DNA of 64,000 bases from Gorsachius magnificus (taxonomy: Eukaryota; Chordata; Aves; Pelecaniformes; Ardeidae): the NCBI GenBank assembly GCA_034008185.1, contig CM067109.1, forward strand, positions 60,938,801 through 61,002,800, read 5' to 3'. The notes beneath the pieces were generated by a model. That model was not told where the DNA came from, ran no database searches, and worked only from the letters and a program-made list of their open reading frames with translations. Below, piece after piece: positions 26,987 to 40,560 of this stretch. Position numbers and translations under genes: made by a program. Numbering within the stretch: position 1 is the stretch's first letter; each line of letters starts with the position of its first letter.

Positions 26987-29900
26987 CAAAGATTTAATAT
27001 ATCCATCAGGATGTATCAGTCATTGGTCAAGCAATCCTTCAGATTTGAATATACTCCTATTTGACAAAACTCCGTAAGTACTACATATGTGTTTTCAGTT
27101 TTGAAAACTATAGCATGGACATTAAATTCCCCTCATACTTGAGAAATTAGGCTAAATTTAAAAAGAAAACAAAAAAATCTTAAATGTAACGATAGCTATC
27201 AACACAAATATTTAAGACAAGGAGTATTTATTAATTTGATCTTTGCCACCAGTATATGCAAATTTATCTCGCACTACCTGATGGAAGGCAGCAAAAAAAT
27301 GACTTATTGGGAAAACAATTAGCATATATGACAGAATAATTTCATTTAGCAGGAAGTTAACTCCTCTTCTTAAGGCAGAAGTATCTAATCTTTTTGTTTT
27401 CCTTTAAATGTAATTCTAAGTTGCCTTCATAGTAACACAACTCATCAAATCTTATCACCTTATCAAACTTGTCAAACTAATGGCCAAAAGACTTGCACTG
27501 AAGCAGTATGAATAACTCCTATGCACCTCATTTTATGAAAGCATGCCCCTTTCATTGTGTTGGTGCTGGTACTTTTCTGACCCTGCAATAACACTCCAGG
27601 CAAGACAAGTGTCTGTCCAGCACAGCTGCCTGAATCTGCTTACTCTGGGCACAGAACAGCCCTGGGCTGGCCAGGGAGAGTGTGGGACATCAGCTGCCAG
27701 TGCAGCATGGACAGTGGGATCGCAGCAACCTACGCTTAGGTCAGCGCTTCCATGGGAGAGTTCATGCCCAGGTGGGCAGGTAGTATTCCTTCAGTTGTCA
27801 GCCAGGACAGAGTAAATTCCACCTGAGGAAAATAAGTTGATTCAGAAAAGAGGTAGTTTCTTCTCAAAACCAAATGCTGTTAGGAACAATTCAGTGAATG
27901 GGAGAGAGGAAGGCAAGGCTACCACAGTACGGACTTTACAACTTAATTCCCTGTGAATACAATTAGTATAAAGGCAAAAGAGAAAATCCAGCATTGCTTC
28001 AAATCAGAAAAGGGTTAACTGCATTTGGTTCCCCCATGCAAGAATCCACAGCAGTAGTGGTAGGCAATGAAGCTAAAACAAGGTCAAACAGATGGGGTTA
28101 AGCAATGCACTACTGACGGGAGCCAGTCATACTCAGAGTGTTCATTTCTAACTTCTAGCAAATTACTGAGGCATAATTGAAAGAACTGTCAGCCTGTGGC
28201 TTTTACAGAATATCATGACTGCTATTAATACTGTACTTCAGATAATTTAGTTGTCAAGATGTGACAAGCGTATTCAGAAGGCCTATAGTATCACACTGCA
28301 AAAATGCAGTACAAGATTTATCAAGATAATTGTGTTGCCCGACAATATCTAAGACACTTGATAGTAATCAGTAGTTTGCTGGATTTGTCTTATACATCTT
28401 GACCCTCCTCCCACCACCAGATGTTCATGAGTCAGTGGGCTAAGGAGTATGGTATTCGTTTCAAAGGAGCGCTCTGACCATCTCTGCCAATAGCCATACT
28501 AATATGGACAGGCTTTGAAAATCACCCTCTGCAACCACTATTAGCAGTAATAATGATAGACCTCAAAAGGCAGAAGGCATGAGCAGCATAAGCAGTACAG
28601 CATGGTGAAAAGGGAACAATTCCTCTCTCTGGTATTCAGAAAGTGACAGTTATTCGAATATCTGCCTAGAAATAAAACATCAGCCACAAACGTGGCTCAT
28701 AGCATGACTGCCCACTGCAAAGCCAGACACCTCATGCATTAGGCCTCGCAGACAGTTTGGTCAGGAAGGCAGACAACCACAGGACCAAATAAGGGAACTA
28801 AAAGAGACTCGAACATTTTAATGCTGTTATTTAAGATTCATGTTCAAATATAGTCATTATTTACTAACCCTAGCAGTCATCTGCCATTGATGGAGCTCTC
28901 CCATAATATTTGTAGCACTCGGTAAAATATTCTTCTAATCGGATGGCTGTAAATACTAAGGTCCCTGAGTAGAGAGTTTAACTATACTTTCACTTTAATT
29001 CTACTGGGAATTGTAGTTTCAGCAAACCCCCACATTATGTTTTGCTGTCTTTACAGCTTTTGTCTCAACGGGGTTAAGGGCTTGATGAGGAAGAAGATAA
29101 AAATCAGTCTCCCACCTCCGCAGAGGACTGATGCTTCCCATCCTGCACTGGAACAAAAGGAGAAAAGGTTTGCCCTTTTTCTGGCTTCATACAAATTAGC
29201 AGAAGGGCCCATGCACCAATACCTCACCCAGGCTGAAGCATTAAACACTATTTGATTTGTTTAGTGCTTATTAAAGTTGCAATCATATGAACACCTGCAT
29301 GGTCCACATCCACACCAGAAATAATACCCAGTGAAAAAAGATATGCCCATATTGTGCAGAAATTAATGCATATACTTGATAAATATGTTCCAACTCTCCT
29401 AACACTATCATCCATTTCTTCACTATTCTAAAGGAATATAGACTACCTGAATATATACTGGTCTTCAGATACCTCAGTCCCAGACCAAGGAGCACCCTGT
29501 TGATTCTCTGCATAGCTGATTACAGCTTGGTTTCTAGTGTCCTTTCATGTCTTGGGGAGTCCCTTGGAATTGAATGAGGGCTGAATATTGCCCCATGCTC
29601 TTCCCGTGGTAGTGATAGTTCATACTAGCACTTTCCTATGTAGTTTTTCTGGTGACAAATAACACTTCAGGCCAACCTGTACGCTTTCCTTGAGTAAGGA
29701 CTGTAATTGGGTCTTTTTGTGCTACATATGTGCTTTCTCAGAAAATCAACCTGGGAACAGAAAACCTCAACACTTGGGTTAAACATTTGTTGTTCTGTCC
29801 CTGATATCTAAAATTTAATCTCACTGCTCACTACAGCATTTGCTGTGGAACAAACTTATAATGCAGTGCAAAGGGGAGACATCAAAATATAAGTGTTTCT

Positions 29901-32779
29901 CTAGAGTCTATTAAGCAGTAGAAATGCAAGATTTTATATTTTTTTTTGAGATTTATCTTTTTTGCTATAGGCAGGTGGGGAACACTTCACCTCTCATCAC
30001 CCACACAGTGGCAGTACTGCTGCCTTCTCCTTGTTATTTCTGTGCCTTTTCATTGCATAATTCTGCACCACCATCTCTACTTATTGAAACCCTTTCTCCA
30101 TGCCACCCAGTGCAGCCGTGCAATTTTCATAATCGTTGCTTTTCCACTTAACAGCTTTATCTTTCGAAATTTTTAGTAAGAACTAGTGAGAAGAGAAAAA
30201 GATCTTTATCTTGTCCTCAGGAAACATTAGTACACAGGAACCACACCTGCTAATTCAGCTATTTCTTGTTTCAAGAAAAGGAAAAAGGTGGCAACTTGGA
30301 CTAATGAAAAGGGTTAAATTGGCAGTGTCAGCACAATCAAAATTTCCACCACCCATTGTTTCCTCTACTAGTTCTAGACAGAGTATTGTTTCCTGAGGTG
30401 AGCTGGTAGCTGGAACCACACCTGTCCCCAAAAACGACTGCGAGCACCATTCACTGGTGCTGAATACAGTCAAGCCAGAGCAAAGCAAACCACCCCTGAG
30501 TGTCATTGAAACCAGAATAATTTCTTCTCACATTGCCTCTTCACAACAGATGGGTCACTGGATGCTGTTGCTCAGTGCTAGCACAGTTAGATGGAGCAGA
30601 GGTGTGGCTACTGGCACCCCAGGGAAAATAGCCTTGTAGCTCAGAGGAACTCACAACTGGGCCTAAATGTGATCTGTGAATTATTGAAGAGTGACTGAGA
30701 CCTGAGAAATACGGCACTTTAGCTTAGCCCTAGACAAAAACAAAGCCTGGAATTCAGTTCCTCCTCATGCCTGAGACAGACCTGGCGGTCATGGGCAAGT
30801 CACTTACTATAACTTCACCCACAATGACTCTCAACATAGATAACCTGTGTCCTTTTGCAGTACTGTTCTTTGAGAATAAATCCCCATTTATGTATTAAAA
30901 AAAACCAAACAAACAGAGAAATAAGCATCAGGCGAACTAAGTGGAATTAGAGATAGGTAAAAGGTAAGAGGGAAATTAAAAGTAAACTTAAAAGCTTTTG
31001 TGTTACATGCACATGTGTGTGGCCAGTTCTGCTATCTCAAGAGTGTTTTGGTTTGGTTTTGTGAATAAACAACCAGGGACACACCTGAAAGAAGGTAATC
31101 TGCCTTTTTCAACTGTAAAATTATGCTGATGACTCTCCTGTTTTCTACTTTTATTTGCCCATGGAGTTTAGAAGCCATATAAGTAGGATGATCTCACCAC
31201 AAACTTTGTATCAAGCAGCTCTGGCCAGCCTCATCTGTAATACCAATCAGTTACTATGATTTAAGCCTGCTGTTCGGCAATATGACCATCTCAGCAAACA
31301 GTGCAGCATATCCTGTATCTATGCCATGACAGCCTATTATGAAATTATTTCCCATAGCTGTGTTAACTGAGATTGAAAGGAAAAGACCTCTCCTTGCCCG
31401 AAAATATGTTTCTTTCTTGAATGCTGATCCAACCCAGAAGCTGAAAAAAATAAGAGAATACAGCATATAGATAGAAGCCTCTTTAGTGTGGAATTTTTGC
31501 CTCTGGTCGCACCTTTCAATGCATTTCTCCCTAGTGCGAAGTCTTTGCCAGTACATCTGACATCCAATTACATCTGGAAACCTTTTACGTGGTCAAGTTT
31601 TACATTATCATCTAAGCCACACCTAGCTGATATTTCAAAAGGTTGTTCAATATCAAGAATCGAAAAGATTTCACTGTAACAAAATCTCAACATTCAGGTC
31701 ACTATGCAGAGCACTTCCCTACAAAAGGAATAAAAAATAAACAGTAAAAGTCCTAAATTACCATTTGCAGATGTCTGAATCTGCCTATTCCTTATCTAAG
31801 CTTCCATGATGAATGTAATTCTTCCTTTTCGTTCTTCCAACTTGGCCTATTGGCATGCCTGCCTAAAGATCTGATACATGCAATTAACAGCATTTTTAAT
31901 TTCTTTAGTATCAAGGTATCATAATACTGTAATTCAATGCACTGATGATCTAGCTAATAATTTTAGTTTAACATTTTTTCCCACAAACTTGAGTTACTGC
32001 CAGCACTGGAGTATCACTGCAGAATCATTTTAGTAAATTAACTTAACTTTTCATCTATCAAGATGTTTGTTCTGTATTTATTCATGCACTCTGGATAATG
32101 AACAGTCACTTGGTCTTATGAAAAGCATTTTAAAATTAAGCAATTTAGTAAAACCTCCATTTTGGCTATTTGACTAGCAAATGTCTATTTGCATTGCTAG
32201 GATTATTCAGCGAGAGAATGATTTTGCACTATGATGTGTCTAGTCGTTGTCAATAAAAGAGAGGAGAGAGAGCAAAAACACAAGTTTAAGAATATGTGGC
32301 ATGTTTTATTTGGTAATCTCCCTAATTTACACATTAAACTGAAAAGGTAATCATCTAGTGTTGTGAGCTCCCAAAGAACAAGGTGTCTCTGCTCCTGTCT
32401 GTTCAGAACAGAGTAACATCAAAATGTGAGTTTCAGGCACTGTGACCACATGACAAGCTCTTCAGCTGTCTACATGTAAAACTGAGAAAAGCCACCTTTG
32501 CATACACTCCATCCTGTACAATGAATCTGGTGTATTTTATAATATGTACCATATCATTTTCAGGCCTGAGGTAATCCAGTCCTGATGACACAAAGAGTTC
32601 AACCAGTAAGCAAGAAATCCCCGTGCCTGGCAGGCAACGAGGGTTTAATGTAGAGGTGACCAACATCAATGGAATACCAAGTGCCTTGCATCAGGCCTTT
32701 GGAAGGTAGTAACGGTACAATTTCCAGGTAGACAAATGCAACCCTTTCAATGACACTTTGTCATCTAATAAAATGGCTG

Positions 32780-33235
32780 GTGCTGCTTGCAGGAGCCACC
32801 ACTGGAGCAGCAGTGGACAGGTAGAGCTGCCCAGGGGTTGACTGAGTGCTCCCTCAGCTGCATTCCTGCTGCGAGACATGGAGGGGTCTGGCTACCAGTG
32901 CTTCTGCTGTTATGGTTTACTCATTGTGTTTCCATGTCTTACCTACCGCCACTGGCATTCAGTTCAGGTCAGTGCAGCACCTGTCAAGCACCGGCCAGAG
33001 CCTGGCGTGTTGTTCCTTCTGGGCTGGGCACTGTTGCAGTTAGGCTTGTTCCCTGTAGGGAAGGCTTTCCTCCTGGAGCTGTTCTGCCAGCTGAGCCCAA
33101 GGTCCAGCACAATTCCAGATTCTCTGCAGCGGTGCTATGAGACCTGCCCTCCAGAATCCCTGGGAATGAAAGTCATTGCTCAAAAATGCAGATATAAAAT
33201 TCCCGGGGACTGAGGTGAGAAACTCCTCCGCCTTG
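32780..33235. other. GC-richer island with overlapping open frames
   Basis: This segment is visibly richer in G and C than its flanks. It has open frames on both strands: 32787-33140 (117 codons, plus), 32878-33213 (111 codons, plus, hydrophobic in the middle with FLLGWALLQLGLFP) and 33040-33252 (70 codons, minus). An AATAAA lies downstream on the plus strand at 33257-33262. I cannot match any frame to a known protein or to CR1/ERVL sequence. Possible explanations are an unrecognised old repeat, a lncRNA exon, or a chance composition shift; mutually overlapping frames argue against all of them being real. Confidence 0.35.
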
Positions 33236-36213
33236 ATCCTGGACACTTTCATTCTAAATAAAGACAGTTCTTACTGGCAAAGGTCTGCAACTTGAGGTCC
33301 CAAGTTAGTGGAACTATTTTGGACAGAGCACTTGAATAAAGCATGCTCCTGCATCCACTGTGTGAATGACTTACCTGGCCTGCAGGGGTAAGCTTAAGAA
33401 AGGCCAAAACCAGGGTTAACAAAGAGTCTTTTTCAGATTCTTTTGCTTATATTTAAATCTTTCAGCCTTCAAGTGAACAGCTGTCCACCATCACCAGAAA
33501 CTTGAATAGTAAACCAATAAAATCGCCAAAACCAAGTGATCAGTGGGACTGGATATTTGGCTTCATAAAGCTGACTGACTAAAGATCTTTTCATTCTTTT
33601 TACTGAGGAAGAGCTTCACTTAGATCTGAAGGTAGACAGACGTTCTTCCTTGTAAAATCCAGATCACACACAAAGAAAAAGGGAGAAAGACTTATACATT
33701 TTTCTTTCCATTTAATAGCAATTTTAATCTACTTTAAAATGCACTGAAAAGCACTGGGAGCCCCCGCGATCCTTTGGTTCCCTCAAACCGTCTGTTTCAG
33801 CTTCAGCCCTAGCCACGGTGTCTGCTGTTTGAAGCCTTTGAAGTATCTACAGATTGGGCTGAACTGCTCTCAGCAACTCAAGGGAGGAACCAGTGGTTTG
33901 AAGGAGAAAAAAATCCTCCGCTCACAGCCAAGTTTTGACTTATCCATCAGCTTTGGTCCAATCCAAAGCTACTTCAAAAGGCTTCAAAGTGCAGACACAG
34001 TGGCTGGGACTGAAGTTGACTTTGGAGATTTTAGGATCCAGGACTCGATAACATTTTCCAAAATTAAATTGTAAATGGATTAAAATGAAGTCATATAATT
34101 AAATATATACTCCAACTCCTTTTATATCCTTTCGCAATCTACTGAGAAAATGTGCTCTAGAAGAGGTAGCTATTTGACAACCAACAATTGTTTAATTGCG
34201 TTTCAGTTTAATTTAATAATCTCTGTTCTATCTGTGAAACAACATGAAAGGTTATTAAAAGATAACTGCTTGCCGCAGGTGCTGAGTAAAGCTGGCCTTG
34301 AGCCCCAATGCTGAGCTCAAGGCGAGTCACTACTTTCTTGTATTGCTACACACAGATCTTCAATGTATTTAAAACCTACATTCAGATTTATGAATACCTC
34401 TGGCTCCTGATTCCACTCATATTTCTGAGGCTCTTTTTTCCTATCAGAATATACAGCAGTGTTTTAAAACAATATTTCATCAAAATATACTAATTTAAGT
34501 AAACCTAACAAATGTGCAATACCAAGATCTTCCCACTAAACACTAGTGGCATTCTTAAAGCTAGATATTTTCCCAGAATCTCTTTTTTATGGGAGAGGAG
34601 AACAAGCGTGGAACAGGATGTTTTGGAGAAGGCCACTTTGGATGCCTGTTGAATCTCTGTTCTGCCTGATGGGCAGCAAGAACTTGAACGCTGGTTGTCA
34701 TACCCCAAAAAGGCACCGTAGCCCATTAGGTCACACTGGAGAAGAGAAAATTCTCTCTGTGCCTTCCTTTTTGAAGTTGCTCCCCCTTACATTAAGCAAA
34801 TAAATATTTCTTTGTCTAGGAAAAGGGAAACTGATTCTGCATTAAGACACCTCTGTAAAATGTGGGAAGGTCAGGTAGCACTTCTTTGTTCCTGTGATTG
34901 TACAGTTTTTGTACAAGATGAAACTAGTCCAGGAAAGGAGATGAAGAACTTAGTCTAGGGTACCGTAAAACTTGCTGATTAGTCAGCCTTCTGAAATGTG
35001 GGAGCAAATAGATGTCTCAGGTAGGTGGATCCAGGGGGAAGAAAGGAGCCCTCCCATTGTGTCCAATGATTTTGTGATCTCTCGCAGCCTGACTACACTG
35101 CAGGCTGGCAAAGAGGTACCCACAACAGCTCTCAGCTCTGTCATTCAGGCACACACGCTGTCTAGCTGTGGAAAAAACATGAAGGTGTGTGCCGACTTCT
35201 CTGCTTTTACTGCCTGTGGGTTTTGCGGAGCTGTGGGGCACCCAGATGCTGCTGGGACCTGCTCTGTGGGTTTTGCCCACTTTGATTGCTGTGAAGAGAA
35301 GCAATAAAAGCTGTTCCAGATTATTTTTGTTTTCCTGAAGTGGCCCAACCTGGGTGATTCTTGCAAAACTTGCTGAAGAGCTGAAAACTGTTTGCTCTTA
35401 AGGACAGAAGTCCCAGTTCCCGTCAAAAAGGCTTTTGTCATAGGTATAGAAGTTATTATCCAAGTCTGGAAGAATCTGGTACAGAAGGGAAACAGCCAAA
35501 GGATGGGCTTCTTTATGCTGACATGCCTCTCATCAGGGAAGAAGGACTGTCATATGAAAGAACTCAGTCATTTCACATGGTATAGTCTAAGGTTGTCTCA
35601 TAGTCTAAGTCCAAGACATATAATGCATTTCAAAAGAGCTGCAGGAGCATGTTCATAAAGTGCAAAAGGAAAAGTTTATTTATTTATAACACACTGGGAA
35701 TTCTGACTGGTGATCTGTAATCAGGATAATATTTGGCATCAACTTTTGTGGTTAGATGAATTAATGCAACTGTCTAATTAGATAAAACACTATAGAATTC
35801 CCTTCAGATATGCAATTATTATTTAAGCAGAATACTGTCATTTAATTTTCCCCACACAGCTACTTTCTGTAGCACCGAACATTTCCACTGATACATGGTC
35901 ATGCTTAATACCACTTGGAAATTCAATGAAAGGGCTTAGGGCAGGAAGCAGAAGTAAATGCTTCGCATAGTTGAAAATTACTTTGGGTAAGTAGAACATA
36001 ATCACCCTTACATGGCTAACTCTCTGACTGAATGAGTGAAATTGGTTCAGATTTCTTTAAATTCCAGTTGCGAACACATGATCTCTTTCCCTTTCTCTGT
36101 GAGAAAGGTGTTGACTTGCACCTCTGTGCTTTTCAGGTGCACCTATAGATTCCCTATGAGCATTTTAATACAACAGTCAATACACCAATAGGCTGAGAAA
36201 TTTCTGTATTGTA

Positions 36214-36460
36214 CTGAGTCTGGCTGGGATGGAGTTCATTTCCTTCACAGTAGCTTGCATGGTTAAGTGCTTTGCATTTGTGGACAAAACAGTGTTTACA
36301 ACAAACCAATGTTTTTGCTATGGCTGAGCAATGCTCGCACAGTATGAAGGATTTCTCTCCAGCCACCTGCATCCCCAAAGGCCAGTAGACTGGGAGTGGG
36401 TCAAGAATTGGAAGGGGACATGGCTGGGTCAGCTGACCCAAACTGACCAAAGGGGTATTC
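36214..36460 (+). mobile_element. eroded ERVL-type LTR, 5' portion
   Basis: This is a diverged fragment collinear with the first part of the solo LTR at 41527. Shared landmarks in the same order are GGCTGGGAT(A/G)GAGTT near the start, TTCACAG(A/T)AGCT, AGTGCT...TTTGGAT-like sequence, an AATGTTTTTGC / GATGTTTTTAG pair, and AAACTG(A/T)CCAAAG followed by TATTC. The distal half of the LTR (CRE-like site, ATTAAA signal, terminal ACCACGACA) is not found downstream. This copy is therefore truncated or too eroded beyond about 36460. It is older than the 41.5-kb copy judging by the many mismatches and indels. The 144-codon minus-strand frame across this region is incidental. Confidence 0.7.
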
Positions 36461-39400
36461 TGAGTTTCTTTTCTGCCTTTGGGGTGCAAAAATATATGGT
36501 TAAAAAACCTTGGATATTTCTGAATTAAGTCTTTTTGTCCAGACAATACCTCAAAAGTTTTAAAGGCTCCAGCTGAAGAAAGAGTCACTCTTTCCTACTG
36601 CTTTTTGAAGGCAGAGGTTTGGGGGCTATCCCTCTAAAAGAAAGAGTTTAGTTGGCTTTTTTAATGATTTTGCTGCCCTAAAGATGAGAATGAAGAAACT
36701 GTAATTGCCTGAATTTTTGTGTTATATTGGTAAAAGAGACAAGAGCATGGACAGAAATGAAAAAAACAAAGATGCAATTCAATTAAGTTAGAAAAGCAGA
36801 AACTCAAAACAACCCTCAACAGTAGACATCTATCTAAATTTTTAGAACTCGTTTCAGCTAGAAACCAGGAATATCTCCTTTGGTACTTCTATACTCTTTA
36901 AAAAGGCAATCATCAAACTAATTTTAAATTTAAAGAATCTTCTCATCAGAAAAAGTTTAATTTTATGTTAACTTTCGATATTCACATTAAATCATAAGGA
37001 ATAGAGAAAAACAAATAATCAATGGCTCCTTCATCAGCTAATACATGGAAAATGAGGGAAAATATCAGCTATAGATGTACTTGGAGGCAAAGGAAAGATA
37101 CATTTTAAAGACTGTCCTTTTTTTCTATCAGAAGATCACTTTTAGCTGTAAATTAAATTTTTAGCCAGAATTACCTTCTGCAGATAGCAATTTTCCATGC
37201 AAATATGACTAGATTCAGAAATTTGCTTATGCAAAGTAGATGTCATATTTTCCTTTTTGTACTTTTTCTCTCCTACCAAAAGAAATTTCTTCTCTCAGAT
37301 ACAGAACAACTTTTCTAAATTGTATTTTTTGAGGCAGAGGAAGAAATTTTGAGAATAATCCAGCAAGTATCGCTGCTGAGTTTTCTGGGGTCAAAAGCAA
37401 AAATATTTCCAAATAGCACACTACTCTTGTGGGAGTGAAAAGTCTGACCAAGATACTGAAACACAAAAATGAAAGAGAAATAACACGATCTGATACAGTT
37501 CTATACCAGACTTCCACTTGTAGGTAGTTATAATTACAGCTTAAAATAACAAAAGGAGAAGATAAGCCTGTATTCTTCAGCATCCAGCATGTTATTATTC
37601 TAGCCCTGCACCCATCTGTTTAAAAAAAACCATGTTGCAAAGCACATACACAAGAATTAAAGGGAAAAAGAATAGAAAAATAAAATAGGAAAAGGAGAGT
37701 CTTCAGGGCATAAGAGTCTTTTAACTATGCCTCAACTTGTTTCAGGCTCTGAATCAAAGTACAACATTTTGTAGGATAGCCATGAATAAATAAGTTATTT
37801 TATCTGAACTATCAATTTAAAATTGTTTCACATCCTGCAACTTGTAAGCACTTTTACTTATTGTTTAGTTTGCATGTCCCATGATTTTTAAAAGCTGATT
37901 TTTGTTTCCTGCAGGTAAAGCATATCAAAGAGTAGGCAGAAATACCCATTGCCCTACAGCTACTAAAAGTTAAAGTATGTTCTAATTAAGAAGTTAGGAT
38001 GACTCACAGTATAATCCACAGTATTCCTAAATGATGGGATTAAATGTGCATAAGGTTTTCAGAGCAAGATGTATATAGAGATTTTAGCCCTAGAGGAGGT
38101 TACCAGAGCCAAGAACTCTATGATTTACCATATGGATTTTCACTCTTTACAGCCTGGTTAGAACTCTTTGCACTAACTTTTGGAGATGTAGTTTGTTCTT
38201 TCTTACAAGCACTTCCTAATTTTCATTAGGTTTTTTAACTACCAGGATAATGCTTCTTTATTCAAAATCCTTCTAGTTAATTACCCTTTTAAGCCAACAT
38301 ACTTTGCTTTACAGTTAAATTTCAGCTGTGTTTTGCTGAAGTCCAAGGGGGAATAAAATTACAGAGTGAAACAAGGACATGGAACAGAAGCATTAACATT
38401 TCTTTTTCCTCTGCATAAAATTCAGAAGGGACTTGAGGAGCAAGACCATGTTAATTTGGTTTCAGCAGGTTGCTTGAATTCAGTTCAATCCAAACCAAGA
38501 TTCTAAGCTGGACTGAAGAAACCAAGATTTGTTTTCATATTATAGCATTATTCATTTATAGGAAAAAAGGTTCAGAAATCACAAATAAAATCAGACTGGT
38601 CCAGTATATTGCAATTTATAAATAGCTTAATTTGATGTCAAATTAAACAAAAATGTACCTACTCTTAGAATAAAAGAAGTGAAAATTTGGGAAGATTTGT
38701 ATTGGGACAAAAAATTTTAAATGTAGTTGTTAACACAAGTAAGCTTTTCAATGCAGTGCTAAAATGTTCCACAAAGGGGAAAAAACCCCCAGTATTTATT
38801 TCTGCTGGTGAGAATACCACCACTTGCTTCATCTCATATTATCTTGAAATATTCTATTTGACCCTGGGGACCTGTTTGGAGAGACAAGACTTCCTTAAGA
38901 TTTTTGGCAGAACACAGGTCAGTGGATACAAATAAAAAAGCATCTGAGCAAACTAATCCTAATAACACTGAAAGTCAGAGTACTTTTTCAGAGACAATAG
39001 TGCAATCATTTGGCAAGTAACAGGGAGAACATTTGAAGGAGTTTGTGACCACTGCAATTAACAAGTGTATTTTTTTCCTTTCACAAGCCTGAAACAGTTT
39101 ATAGTCGTAGCAGTAGATGGACTGCTAGCACCATGAATGATGAAAAACATAAGCTATAGCAAAAAATCTTTGACCATTTATATTCGTATTTATGTTCATA
39201 TATTATTTACAGGACCTTATTTAGGTCATGTTAGTTTTCAGGCTCCTTTATGGACTCAGATAAGCAGCTGGAAAACAGAAGTTATGTTCTCAGCTCTGTC
39301 TCACCTGAAGGTGTCTTTCAGTTCACTGCATCAATGTTCCTCTTCCTGAGTTACTTTGGATTGCCAGCTCCCTGAGGCAAGGGCTGTCTTTCATTCCTGT

Positions 39401-40480
39401 GCATGTAAACAGTTGCTACCACAGAGCAGTTTCAGGCTCAGCTGAAGTGTTTGGAGTTATGTTATGTATTTATAGGTGTGTCTCTAACCAAAAACTTAAT
39501 TAATTTTGTAAAAGTCTCATTAGTTTTACAAACCTGCAAATCTTCCTAATTTCCACTAGTTGGCCATTTTATTGATTGTTCACCCAGATCTTGGTTAGGA
39601 ATTTTGAAGAGGCAAACCACCCACTCTCTTTTCACATTCTCCCTGAAAAACATAAGCAGTATAACAACTCTTCCTCTTTCTTGAGAAATTCAAATGGTAT
39701 CTGGATATAAATCTCAAATATTCTACATCGTCCGGAGAAAAAGATGGCAAGGCAAAAAGTCCAGCCTCAGGTAAATGTTACAGAATTGTGGGTAAGCATT
39801 AGCAGGTATCACAGATTTGTAGAGATGTATTTGATGGGTACTTCAGGTAAATACAAAATTATATAGACTGTGTTGAAATGTGTGGGAATTGTTTCAGGTA
39901 ATATCTGTGTTCAAGCCATCCTTGATGAGAAATGTGAAGAAAACACCATACTAAGTATTTTTTAATCACAAGCAGAGCAAAAGCTCCTATAAGAACTTAA
40001 ACAGAAAGGACACCAGAAGGCCTTATAATTATCACAGGGTTTTTTGCTGTTAACACATCATTCAGTCTGCCAGTGAAACTGTAGAAGCCAGGGACCTTAC
40101 AACATGGAGAGGGAGCATTGCTACTCTGTGATCCAGTGGTCCTACACCTGTGGCTTTGGAAAAAAAAATCCCAAACCACTAGATTAACTTGGAATAGGAC
40201 AGCTATATTACATAAGCAGTGTAAAAGGCAAGCCTTAAAAGATTAAGGCTTTAAAAAAAACCTCATGACAATTGGCAGTGCTGTGAAACCGGTATCACGT
40301 TATTGCTTTTTCACTTTTTCCCACTTCCTCTCAGACTTCATTCAGGTTTGGATGTTTTGTGTACTGAGCGGTACACAATGCCCTGGAAGAACTGGTCAAG
40401 GTACAGATCATTGTGCAGAACATGTGCTGGCAGAAGCAGGTAAATTCCCTTTTCCCTGAAACTCCTAGGAGGAAAGAGGA
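36461..40480. other. AT-rich unique sequence, no gene recognised
   Basis: Open frames reach at most 118 codons (37227-37583, minus) with no recognisable domain. No CR1 or LTR sequence is seen beyond the LTR remnant at the left edge. An ATGCAAAT octamer lies at 37198-37205. I see nothing else to annotate. Confidence 0.6.
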
Positions 40481-40560
40481 AGGGAAGGGAAGGGAAGGGA
40501 AGGGAAGGGAAGGGAAGGGAAGGGAAGGGAAGGGAAGGGAAGGGAAGGGAAGGGAAGGGA
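40481..40560 (+). repeat. (AGGGA)16 pentanucleotide microsatellite
   Basis: There are sixteen perfect copies of AGGGA in 80 bp, preceded by a few imperfect A/G bases from about 40470. All purines are on the plus strand and all pyrimidines on the minus. Because the unit length is five, three minus-strand frames read as repeated Leu-Pro-Phe-Pro-Ser blocks; these are by-products, not genes. The perfection of the array implies that it is young or actively length-mutating, so its copy number probably varies between individuals. Repeated GGG on one strand also makes it capable of G-quadruplex or triplex structure. Confidence 0.98.

Larger units (their letters stand above)
22031..36213. other. AT-rich unique sequence, no confirmed gene
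   Basis: No gene or transposon is recognised here. Two patches are richer in GC and in open frames: 27543-27815 (a 90-codon plus frame) and 32780-33235 (listed separately). A 111-codon plus frame at 34972-35307 is followed directly by an AATAAA; the TAA stop lies within that hexamer, and the product is not recognisable. Microsatellite-like TTTG/TTTA sequence occurs at 26661-26682. Octamer-type ATGCAAAT is at 27256-27263. Nothing else stands out by eye. Confidence 0.6.

Noticed and set aside
34972..35307. 111-codon frame followed by AATAAA as a terminal exon
   Set aside because: The stop codon falls within the hexamer itself, an overlapping 95-codon frame exists on the other strand, and the translation is unrecognised; too weak to list as a gene.
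36154..36588. 144-codon minus-strand frame as a gene
   Set aside because: It runs antisense across the eroded ERVL-type LTR fragment, and the frame is incidental to that repeat.
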